The translations under genes were made by a program, and so were the position numbers. Of a DNA stretch of 6,084 nucleotides, positions 1 to 6,084 are shown in pieces. The stretch is from Akkermansia muciniphila (GTDB lineage: Bacteria > Pseudomonadota > Gammaproteobacteria > Burkholderiales > Burkholderiaceae_C), in the NCBI GenBank assembly GCA_943327015.2, contig CALPVM020000157.1:1-6084 (forward strand). The letters run 5' to 3'. Position 1 is the stretch's first letter, and each line of letters opens with the position of its first letter. The notes under the pieces were generated by a model. It ran no database searches. It had not been told where the DNA came from and was given only the letters and a program-made list of their open reading frames with translations.

Positions 1-539
1 AAGATGGAAACGCAATCTACACTCTGGGCAGCAGGCACTACGCCATGCAAGCTAAGTAAGCCCTTACTGGGTTTGAGTCCGACAATGTTGTTAAATCCGG
101 CTGGCACGCGGCCTGAACCCGCTGTATCGGTGCCCAAGGCAAAGTCCACTTGCCCGGTAGCTACCACATAGGCCGAACCAGAGCTAGAGCCGCCACACAG
201 GTAGTCCGGCTTAAAGGTGTTAGGTACCACGCCATAGGGTGAACGGGTGCCGTTTAAACCGCAGGCAAACTGGTCTAAATTGGTCTTGCCCACGCATGAA
301 GCGCCCGCATCCAGCAATTTTTGCACCACACAGGCGTGTGTACTGGCTTGGTAACTAAAGGCTGGGCAGGCGGCGGTTACCGGATACCCGGCTACCTCGA
401 TATTGTCTTTAACGGCAAAGCGCAGACCTGCTAAAGTCCCAGCGCTTGACAGCACAATTGGCTTGGAAAAATGGGTAATCCATGCCTGCGGTGCCAAGTC
501 ATTGGCGTGGTTGGCAATCGTATTTTGGTCGTGCACCAT
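1..539 (-). CDS. atzF: Allophanate hydrolase (amidase signature family), N-terminal part, cut by the window edge
   Basis: Allophanate hydrolase converts urea-1-carboxylate to ammonia and CO2 in the cytoplasm, after urea carboxylase or in cyanuric acid breakdown. The visible 179 residues carry the amidase-signature Lys-cisSer-Ser triad: K44 in FAVKDN, S118 in GGSSSGSA and S142 in DTAGSGRVPA. The 74 and 24 residue spacings equal those of the AtzF triad as I recall it (K91, S165, S189). The stretch GTDTAGSGRVP...FNNIVGLKP, followed by GVVPA and DCVSI, is typical of allophanate hydrolases rather than GatA or AtzE. The ATG at 539 is fixed by an in-frame TAG at 552-554 and by an AGGA at 550-553, 10 bases upstream. 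The region before the catalytic Lys is about 45 residues shorter than in AtzF. The C-terminal domain lies outside the window. A sigma-54 promoter directly precedes the gene. The symbol is by family; the host may call it differently (for example DUR2-like). Confidence 0.88.
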   Translation of the reverse strand, partial: MVHDQNTIANHANDLAPQAWITHFSKPIVLSSAGTLAGLRFAVKDNIEVAGYPVTAACPAFSYQASTHACVVQKLLDAGASCVGKTNLDQFACGLNGTRSPYGVVPNTFKPDYLCGGSSSGSAYVVATGQVDFALGTDTAGSGRVPAGFNNIVGLKPSKGLLSLHGVVPAAQSVDCVSI

Positions 540-573
540 TTTTGCATAATCCTATCTTGTATTCAAGAAGGGA

Positions 574-589
574 TGCAATATGTGTGCCA
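574..589 (-). promoter_or_regulatory. Sigma-54 (-24/-12) promoter for the allophanate hydrolase gene
   Basis: Read on the minus strand this is TGGCACACATATTGCA. It matches the sigma-54 core TGGCAC-N5-TTGCA at every defined position, with the GG and GC dinucleotides at the required spacing. Transcription would start about 12 bases downstream, near 563, leaving a leader of roughly 24 bases that includes the AGGA at 550-553. The placement fits the gene exactly. Sigma-54 promoters need an AAA+ activator; for an ammonia-releasing enzyme NtrC is the natural candidate (inference). No canonical NtrC site was found nearby, but see the inverted repeat at 613-640. Confidence 0.85.
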
Positions 590-612
590 AACCTGATTGG
601 GGTTTCTAAGAC

Positions 613-640
613 TACACCATTAGTCATCGCTAACGGTGCA
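613..640. repeat. 28-base imperfect inverted repeat between fbp and the sigma-54 promoter
   Basis: The plus strand reads TACACCATTAG, a six-base spacer TCATCG, then CTAACGGTGCA. Nine of eleven arm positions are complementary. In RNA of the fbp sense (minus strand) both remaining positions become G-U wobbles, so an 11-pair hairpin with a 6-base loop could form 19 bases after the fbp stop. No clear U-run follows, so it is not a typical intrinsic terminator. As DNA it could instead be an operator or activator site: the outer ends read TGCACC and GGTGTA on the minus strand, like NtrC half-sites but with a 16-base rather than 5-base spacer. Its role is undecided. Confidence 0.6.
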
Positions 641-659
641 TGCCCGAATCGGCAGTGGT

Positions 660-1664
660 CTATGCCTCTGCGTGGTACCGCGTTACCCGATCTACCTCAT
701 TCTTAGAACCCAAAATTACGCTCACCCGCTCATGCAGCTTGCTAGGCTCAATATCCAGAATACGGGTTTTGCCGTTGGTGGCGGCGCCACCAGCCTGCTC
801 GATAATCCAGCTCATGGGGTTGGCCTCATACATCAAGCGTAGCTTGCCGGGTTTTTCGGGCTCACGTTTATCCCAGGGGTACATAAAAATTCCGCCACGG
901 GTCAAAATACGGTGCACGTCGGCCACCATGCTGGCAATCCAGCGCATATTAAAGTCTTTGCCGCGCTCGCCTTCTTTGCCTTGCAGGCATTCGTCTACAT
1001 AGCGTTTTACCGGCGGAGCCCAGTGGCGCATATTGCTCATATTGATGGCAAATTCTTTGGTGTCGGCGGGTATTTGCACGTTTTCTTGCGTCAGTACAAA
1101 CGAACCTTGCTCACGGTCTAAGGTAAACATCGACACACCATCACCCACGGTCAGCACCAGTGTGGTTTGCGGGCCGTACACGCAATAGCCGGCCGCTACT
1201 TGTTTGCAACCCGCTTGCAAAAAGTCTTGCTCCGACACACCAGCGCCTTCAGGCTTGACCAGCACGCTAAAGATGGTGCCAATGCTCACATTGACATCAA
1301 TATTGCTGGAGCCGTCAAGGGGGTCAAACAGCAACAAATATTCGCCCTGCGGATAGCGGTTGGGCACTAGGTAAATGCCTTCCATTTCTTCGCTGGCCAT
1401 AGCCGCTAAATGGCCACCCCATTCGTTGGCCTCAATCAGCACTTCGTTAGCAATAATATCGAGCTTTTTTTGCACTTCGCCTTGGATATTCTCGGTTTCT
1501 GCAGCACCCAGCACACCACCCAAAGCGCCTTTATTCACCGCTTGGCTGATGCTTTTACAGGCGCGCGCAACCACTTCAAGCAGCAGGCGCAGGTGGGAAG
1601 GAATAGTGTTGTTGTCGCGTTGCTTTTCTACCAAGTAGCGGGTCAGGGATATTTTTTGTGCCAT
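660..1664 (-). CDS. fbp: Fructose-1,6-bisphosphatase, class I
   Basis: This cytoplasmic enzyme hydrolyses fructose 1,6-bisphosphate to fructose 6-phosphate, the committed step of gluconeogenesis (and of the Calvin cycle where present). The 334-residue protein is full length for the class. The hallmark FDPLDGSSNID is at 113-123, with metal ligands expected at E92, D114, D117 and E280. The substrate-binding region includes NMSN near 208 and R241, and KLRLMYEANPMSWIIEQAGG (274-293) is characteristic of class I. The ATG at 1664 has AAGGA eight bases upstream. The start lies only 13 bases after the pepN stop, so the two genes are almost certainly co-transcribed. The gene is intact with no unusual insertions. 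Downstream is a hairpin-forming inverted repeat but no clear terminator. Identification is firm; the regulation is not visible. Confidence 0.97.
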   Translation of the reverse strand: MAQKISLTRYLVEKQRDNNTIPSHLRLLLEVVARACKSISQAVNKGALGGVLGAAETENIQGEVQKKLDIIANEVLIEANEWGGHLAAMASEEMEGIYLVPNRYPQGEYLLLFDPLDGSSNIDVNVSIGTIFSVLVKPEGAGVSEQDFLQAGCKQVAAGYCVYGPQTTLVLTVGDGVSMFTLDREQGSFVLTQENVQIPADTKEFAINMSNMRHWAPPVKRYVDECLQGKEGERGKDFNMRWIASMVADVHRILTRGGIFMYPWDKREPEKPGKLRLMYEANPMSWIIEQAGGAATNGKTRILDIEPSKLHERVSVILGSKNEVDRVTRYHAEA

Positions 1665-1677
1665 AAAAGTGTCCTTG

Positions 1678-4404
1678 TTAATCGGCCAGTGCGTGGTCTA
1701 TCACTTCACGCACATCGTTGCTAAGTTCGGATTTAGCCGCTACGCGTTTCAAAGCTTCGCGAGCAGCGCTGCGGTAGGGTTCGGCCAGTTTTTTCCAGCG
1801 ATCCAGCGCGCGTGCCAGGCGCGCTGCCACTTGGGGGTTGATGCTGTCGAGCTCGATCACGCGTTCGCTCCAGAATACGTAGCCTGCTGCGTCTTGACGG
1901 TGAAAACCACCGGGGTTGCTGCTGCAGAAGCTAAATATCACACTACGGGCGCGGTTGGGATTGCGGATATTAAAGTCCGGGTGTGTGAGAAGCTGGCGTA
2001 CTGCAGGTAGTACCTGGCCACCCCGATCCGGGGTTCCTGACTGCAGGGCAAACCATTTGTCAAGTACCAATGCCTCGTCTTTAAACAAAGCATGAAAACG
2101 AGACAATGCCTGCCCAGCCAATGCGTGACCAGTACCTACCAGTGCTTGCAGGGCATTAAAGCGGTCGGTCATATTGCTCGCATCTTTAAAGCGCTGCAGT
2201 GTTTTGCCCGGCCATATTGCGTCACCGGTTCGGCTTGCTGCCAGACACAAGTTATAAAGAGCCATTCCTGACAGAGCGCGGCGGCCTGCAGACACCACAT
2301 CGGGACTATAAGCACCATTATCGCAGTGCGCTTGGTACGCCCATTTCCAGTCTTCTTGCAGCGCAAGTGCCAGTTGCAGTCGCATGGCTTCGCGCACGGC
2401 ATGAATGCGCTGTGGATCCACTTGTTCGAGTTGCTCGGCAATGTAGGTCTCCGATGGAAGCGTCAGCACCAGTTCCTTAAATGCAGCGTCCAGACCTGGG
2501 TGGCGCAACACCGAGCGCATAGCTTGAATAAAGGCCTCGTTGAGGGGCTGTTCGCTCAATGCTTCATTTTGGCATATGGCGTGCATAGCGCTGCGTAAAG
2601 CCAGACGTTGGCCCGCTTCCCAGCGGTTAAAGGGGTCGGTGTCATGCGCCAGCAAAGTTAACAGTTGTTCATCGCTGTAAGAAAAGTCCAAAATAACGGG
2701 TGCGGAAAATCCGCGCAGAATTGAGGGTACTGGCTCTTCGTTGACATTGGTGAAGGAAATAGATTGGTTGGGCAGCGTCATAACCAGCAAATGGCTGTGA
2801 CCCATGCTTTGGTCGTTGCCTTCAGGTTGCAAGGCAATAGAATTACCTGATATTGCCCCTATTAGCCCCAGTGATATGGGTATTACAAATGGTAATTTGT
2901 CTGTTTGGCCAGGTGTGGGCTTGCAGTTTTGCTCAAAATGCAAGGTGTAGGTGCGTTCAGAGGCGTTGTATTCACCACGAGCGCTTAACTGTGGTGTGCC
3001 AGCTTGGCTATACCAGTTTTTAAACTGCACAAGTAATTGGGCAAGGCAGGAGTTGGGATTGGCGTCAGCAATGGCTTGGGCAAAATGGTCGCAGGTAACG
3101 GCTTGTCCATCAAAACGCTCAAAATACAGCTTCATGCCACGGGCAAAGCCTGTCCGGTCGGAGTTGGGGGTACCATCCGAGACCAGTGTTTGCATCATGC
3201 GAACCAACTCTGCACCTTTTTCGTAAATGGTAACGGTGTAAAAGTTGTTAATCTCCATGTAGCTGTCTGGTCGTACGGGGTGTGCCATTGGCCCCGCGTC
3301 TTCGGGGAACTGCGCGGTGCGCAGTACGCGCACATCTTCAATGCGTTTAACGGCGCGGGCGGAGGCGTCGGGGCATAAATCCTGGCTGAACTCTTGGTCT
3401 CTAAAAACCGTTAAACCTTCTTTCAGGCTGAGTTGGAACCAGTCGCGGCAGGTAATGCGGTTGCCAGTCCAGTTATGAAAATACTCATGCCCCACCACGC
3501 TTTCAATGTTGGCGTAGTCGGTGTCAGTGGCGGTAGCAGGGTTGGCCAGCACATACTTGGTGTTAAAGATGTTCAGGCCTTTGTTTTCCATCGCTCCCAT
3601 GTTGAAGTCGCTGGTAGCAACCACCATAAAGCGTTCCAGGTCGAGCGGCAGGCCAAAGCGGGCTTCATCCCAAACCACAGAGGCCATAAGGGAGTTCATG
3701 GCGTGCTCGGTTTTGTCCAGGTCGCCCGGTCGCACATAAATTTGCAAAAGGTGGTTGACGCCCGCGCGTGATGTAATGCGCTGCTCTCGGCATACCAGCT
3801 GACCGGCCACCAGTGCAAACAAATAACATGGTTTACGGTGCGGATCTACCCATTTGGCAAAGTGGCGGCCATCGGGCAACTCGCCTTGCTCGGTCAAGTT
3901 ACCGTTTGACAGCAACACCGGATATTTGGTTTTGTCGGCACGCAAAGTGACAGTGTAGCTGGCCATGACATCGGGCCGGTCTAAAAAGTAGGTAATACGC
4001 CTGAAGCCTTCCGCCTCGCACTGGGTAAAAAAGGAGTCGTTGCTCACGTACAAACCCATGAGCTTGGTATTTTTTACGGGGGCGCAGGTGGTAAAGATTT
4101 CCAGCTCAAAAGGGGTTGTGCCTTCGGGCAGATTTTCCAGCAACAACTGGTTGCCATCCATTTTGAATGAAGTGCCCTGACCGTTGACCAACACCCGTGC
4201 CAAGTTGAGTTCTTCGCCATCAAGTCGGAGTGCTTGGGGTGCTACATCAGGGTTGCGCCGCACCGTCATTTTGTTCAGAACTCTGGTTTTAGCGGGGTCT
4301 AGATCAAAGCTTAAATCTACCGCGTCAATCCAGTACGCTGGGGCAGCGTAGTCTTTGCGGTGCACTACGGTGGCAGCGGCTTGTCCCTCACGAAGTTGCA
4401 ACAT
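1678..4404 (-). CDS. pepN: Aminopeptidase N (M1 family zinc metallopeptidase)
   Basis: This enzyme removes N-terminal residues from peptides in the cytoplasm, completing protein turnover downstream of the ATP-dependent proteases. The 908-residue product is a little longer than E. coli PepN (870) and has no signal peptide. The exopeptidase motif GAMEN is at 270-274. The zinc site HEYFH-X18-E is at H306, H310 and E329, with E307 as the catalytic base. Y394 in TIYEKGAEL matches the transition-state tyrosine (Y381 in E. coli). After about residue 470 the sequence follows the Ig-like and C-terminal helical domains of the family. The ATG at 4404 has GGAG seven to eight bases upstream. It lies 58 bases after prfB with no visible terminator, and 13 bases before fbp, so it probably belongs to a prfB-pepN-fbp transcript. 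All catalytic residues are present. Confidence 0.97.
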   Translation of the reverse strand: MLQLREGQAAATVVHRKDYAAPAYWIDAVDLSFDLDPAKTRVLNKMTVRRNPDVAPQALRLDGEELNLARVLVNGQGTSFKMDGNQLLLENLPEGTTPFELEIFTTCAPVKNTKLMGLYVSNDSFFTQCEAEGFRRITYFLDRPDVMASYTVTLRADKTKYPVLLSNGNLTEQGELPDGRHFAKWVDPHRKPCYLFALVAGQLVCREQRITSRAGVNHLLQIYVRPGDLDKTEHAMNSLMASVVWDEARFGLPLDLERFMVVATSDFNMGAMENKGLNIFNTKYVLANPATATDTDYANIESVVGHEYFHNWTGNRITCRDWFQLSLKEGLTVFRDQEFSQDLCPDASARAVKRIEDVRVLRTAQFPEDAGPMAHPVRPDSYMEINNFYTVTIYEKGAELVRMMQTLVSDGTPNSDRTGFARGMKLYFERFDGQAVTCDHFAQAIADANPNSCLAQLLVQFKNWYSQAGTPQLSARGEYNASERTYTLHFEQNCKPTPGQTDKLPFVIPISLGLIGAISGNSIALQPEGNDQSMGHSHLLVMTLPNQSISFTNVNEEPVPSILRGFSAPVILDFSYSDEQLLTLLAHDTDPFNRWEAGQRLALRSAMHAICQNEALSEQPLNEAFIQAMRSVLRHPGLDAAFKELVLTLPSETYIAEQLEQVDPQRIHAVREAMRLQLALALQEDWKWAYQAHCDNGAYSPDVVSAGRRALSGMALYNLCLAASRTGDAIWPGKTLQRFKDASNMTDRFNALQALVGTGHALAGQALSRFHALFKDEALVLDKWFALQSGTPDRGGQVLPAVRQLLTHPDFNIRNPNRARSVIFSFCSSNPGGFHRQDAAGYVFWSERVIELDSINPQVAARLARALDRWKKLAEPYRSAAREALKRVAAKSELSNDVREVIDHALAD

Positions 4405-4462
4405 GGTGTGTCTCCAAATTCAGGTCATTAAATGGGTAAATGGGGTGTGGGTTGTAAGCACA

Positions 4463-5567
4463 TCACACGCCATGTTTAAGGGAGGCTTCAATAAAGGGAT
4501 CCAAATCTCCGTCCAGCACCTTTTGGGTGGCCGAGGTTTCGTGGTTGGTACGCAGGTCTTTAATACGGCTTTGGTCCAGCACATATGAGCGTATCTGATG
4601 CCCCCAACCCACATCGGTTTTGGTGTCTTCCAGCTTTTGCTGCTCTTCCATGCGCTTGCGCATTTCATGGTCGTACAAGCGGCTGCGTAGGCGTTTCCAG
4701 GCGACATCGCGGTTGCTGTGCTGGCTGCGTCCGTCCTGACACTGCACCACAATGCCAGTGGGAATGTGGGTTAAGCGCACCGCCGAGTCGGTTTTGTTAA
4801 TGTGCTGCCCACCCGCACCGCTGGCACGGAAAGTGTCGGTACGCACATCCGAGGGATTGATGTCGATCTCAATCGAGTCGTCAATTTCCGGATACACAAA
4901 CACACTGGCAAAACTGGTGTGGCGACCGCCCGAGCTATCAAACGGAGATTTACGTACCAAGCGGTGGACGCCGGTTTCGGTGCGCAGCAGGCCAAAAGCG
5001 TACTCACCTTCTACTTTGATGGTGGCGCTCTTAATGCCGGCTACATCGCCCGCAGATTCGTCTTCGACCGTAGCTTTAAAGCCTTTGCGTTCGGCATACC
5101 GCAAGTACTGGCGCAGCAACATGCTGGCCCAGTCGCATGCTTCGGTACCACCGGCGCCTGCTTGAATATCCAGAAAAGCGGGCAGGGGGTCCGCCGGATT
5201 GTTGAACATTCGGCGGAACTCCAAGCCCTCAATGATGGCGGAGAGTTTGGCGGTTTCGGCTTCAATAGTGAGTAGGCCGGCTTCGTCGCCGTCTTCTTTG
5301 GACATGTCGTACAACTCGGTGTTGTCCGACAGTTCACGATCTAAGTCGTTGAGGGTGAGTACTACGCCATCGAGTGCTTTTTTTTCTTTACCCAGTTCTT
5401 GGGCGCGTTTTGGGTCGTTCCAGACGGTCGGGTCTTCGAGGGATGCGTTAACGGTTCTTAGCCGTTCTGCTTTGGCATCGTAGTCAAAGATACCCCCGTA
5501 ACTCGGCGGTGCGAGCTGTCAAGCCGGCCAGCGTGGTACCGATAAGGTTAATACGTTCTGCGTCCAT
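4463..5567 (-). CDS. prfB: Peptide chain release factor 2, made by programmed +1 frameshift
   Basis: RF2 recognises UGA and UAA in the ribosomal A site and triggers peptide release. The gene is in two frames: 27 codons from the ATG at 5567 to an in-frame TGA at 5484-5486, then, after skipping base 5486, 340 codons from 5485 to the TGA at 4463-4465. The joined product is 367 residues, against 365 in E. coli. Numbered on the joined protein, the stop-codon reader SPF is at 207-209 and the catalytic GGQ at 252-254. The residue four before GGQ's GAGGQ context, equivalent to E. coli K-12 T246, is alanine (A248), the common form. The start has AGGA eight bases upstream; beginning at the downstream TTG (5314) would lose 84 conserved residues. 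Next gene is pepN; lysS, a frequent follower of prfB, is not there. Confidence 0.96.
5483..5498 (-). promoter_or_regulatory. RF2 programmed +1 frameshift site
   Basis: On the minus strand this reads CGGGGGTATCTTTGAC. The GGGGG acts as an internal Shine-Dalgarno, separated by three bases (TAT) from the slippery CTT codon, which is followed by TGA and C. Element order and spacing are the same as in E. coli prfB. By the established mechanism, low RF2 lets the ribosome pause at the weak UGA-C stop and slip from CUU to UUU, making full-length RF2; high RF2 terminates there. This is therefore an autoregulatory sensor of RF2 level, not a sequencing error. Confidence 0.95.
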
Positions 5568-5663
5568 GGTGTTTATCCTGCAATCTAAAAGGTCTAATTA
5601 ACCGGCTATTTTCGCATGGTTCGTAGTGTTGCGCGGAACATCGCTACCATTTGGTGCGTATGC

Positions 5664-6084
5664 CTAAACGATAAAATTTTCTATCAATCGGGCCACAGCT
5701 TCGGGTTGATCATGGTGCAGCATGTGGCTGGCATTGTCTACACGGGCAATTTGTATATCAGGCACTACTTTCAGCCGCTCATGAAACTGCTCCAGCGTGT
5801 AGCTGTTTTTCCACCACATAGCCAAACTGTCGTCAGATGCTTCAATGGATAACGTTGGTGCGCTGATGCATTTAAAAATTTCCAATGCTTCATCCAGCCG
5901 GTACAAGTGCGCCCCTGTCACTTTATGGGCGGCTTGGCCTTGCACGTTCCACTGGCCATCTGCGTCTTGGTACGCCCAGTGCTCTGCCAGCCAGTGGGCT
6001 TTATCTGCGCTCAAGCGCGGGTTGGTTTTCATGAGGCGGCGCGCCACTCCGGCCACCGTGGGGTAGGGTTTTAGGTCCATTTCG
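5664..6084 (-). CDS. Alpha/beta-fold hydrolase, C-terminal part, cut by the window edge
   Basis: About 139 residues of an alpha/beta hydrolase are visible; the frame stays open to the edge (a Glu codon precedes the Met at 6080), so that Met is probably internal. The fragment shows a helical cap-like stretch, then APTLSIEASDD, where an aspartate at about 83-84 (counting from that Met) sits where the family's catalytic acid lies after a core strand. Near the end, SHMLHHDQPEAVARLIENFI matches the usual histidine motif, with H119 the likely catalytic base. The nucleophile elbow (G-x-S-x-G) lies outside the window. Substrate cannot be told from this part; esterase, lipase-like or dehalogenase-like activities are all possible. 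It ends 96 bases before the prfB start, on the same strand. Confidence 0.85.
   Translation of the reverse strand, partial: EMDLKPYPTVAGVARRLMKTNPRLSADKAHWLAEHWAYQDADGQWNVQGQAAHKVTGAHLYRLDEALEIFKCISAPTLSIEASDDSLAMWWKNSYTLEQFHERLKVVPDIQIARVDNASHMLHHDQPEAVARLIENFIV

Noticed and set aside
532..548. NtrC-like site TGCACCATTTTTGCATA at the start codon of the allophanate hydrolase gene
   Set aside because: Only one half-site fits; the other is poor, and it lies downstream of the predicted transcription start, where an activator would not be expected.
613..640. Standard Rho-independent terminator for fbp
   Set aside because: The hairpin is plausible, but the bases after it (GTCTTAG) do not make a U-run and the stem is only moderately GC-rich. 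Listed as an inverted repeat instead.
540..659. Guanidine-I (ykkC) riboswitch ahead of the allophanate hydrolase
   Set aside because: Considered because such genes can be riboswitch-controlled, but the predicted leader after the sigma-54 promoter is only about 24 bases, too short.
4405..4462. Separate promoter for pepN in the gap after prfB
   Set aside because: A TTTAAT resembling a -10 element has only a poor TTACAA upstream at 19 bases, too weak to call.
4802..5275. 157-codon open frame on the plus strand, opposite prfB, and similar plus-strand frames opposite pepN and fbp
   Set aside because: These are antisense shadows of strongly conserved coding sequence; their translations show no recognisable domain and no convincing ribosome binding sites.
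4463..5567. prfB as a frameshifted pseudogene
   Set aside because: The break falls exactly at the canonical RF2 recoding signal, and both parts are intact and conserved.
5568..5663. Sigma-70 promoter or terminator between the hydrolase gene and prfB
   Set aside because: AT-rich hexamers such as GTTAAT and AAAATA occur, but no -35/-10 pair has acceptable match and spacing, and no strong hairpin with a U-run is visible.

Overview
The window reads as an ordinary chromosomal stretch of a betaproteobacterium, most probably Burkholderiales. That placement rests on the style of the proteins and on the pepN-fbp pairing, which I recall from that order; I could not search for it. All five supported genes lie on the minus strand, so transcription runs from high to low coordinates.

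In order of transcription: the C-terminal part of an alpha/beta hydrolase enters at the right edge (5664-6084). After a 96-base gap comes prfB, peptide chain release factor 2 (4463-5567). It is read through an in-frame UGA by the classic programmed +1 frameshift, so a simple open-reading-frame call would miss its first 84 residues. Fifty-eight bases later comes pepN, aminopeptidase N (1678-4404). Thirteen bases after that comes fbp, class I fructose-1,6-bisphosphatase (660-1664). The short gaps and the lack of a clear terminator suggest that prfB, pepN and fbp are at least partly co-transcribed: translation termination, peptide turnover and gluconeogenesis.

The 120-base gap between fbp and the next gene is the most informative non-coding part. 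It holds a near-perfect 28-base inverted repeat just after the fbp stop, then a textbook sigma-54 (-24/-12) promoter placed correctly for the last gene, an allophanate hydrolase running off the left edge (1-539). Allophanate hydrolase releases ammonia in the ATP-dependent urea/guanidine or cyanuric acid degradation routes. A sigma-54 promoter, the nitrogen-limitation type, therefore fits the enzyme, and a new nitrogen-regulated unit probably begins here and continues beyond position 1.

I see no mobile element, CRISPR array, tRNA, rRNA or defence-like system, and no evidence for an undescribed system. The points worth a second look are regulatory: the sigma-54 promoter, the adjoining inverted repeat, and the RF2 recoding site.
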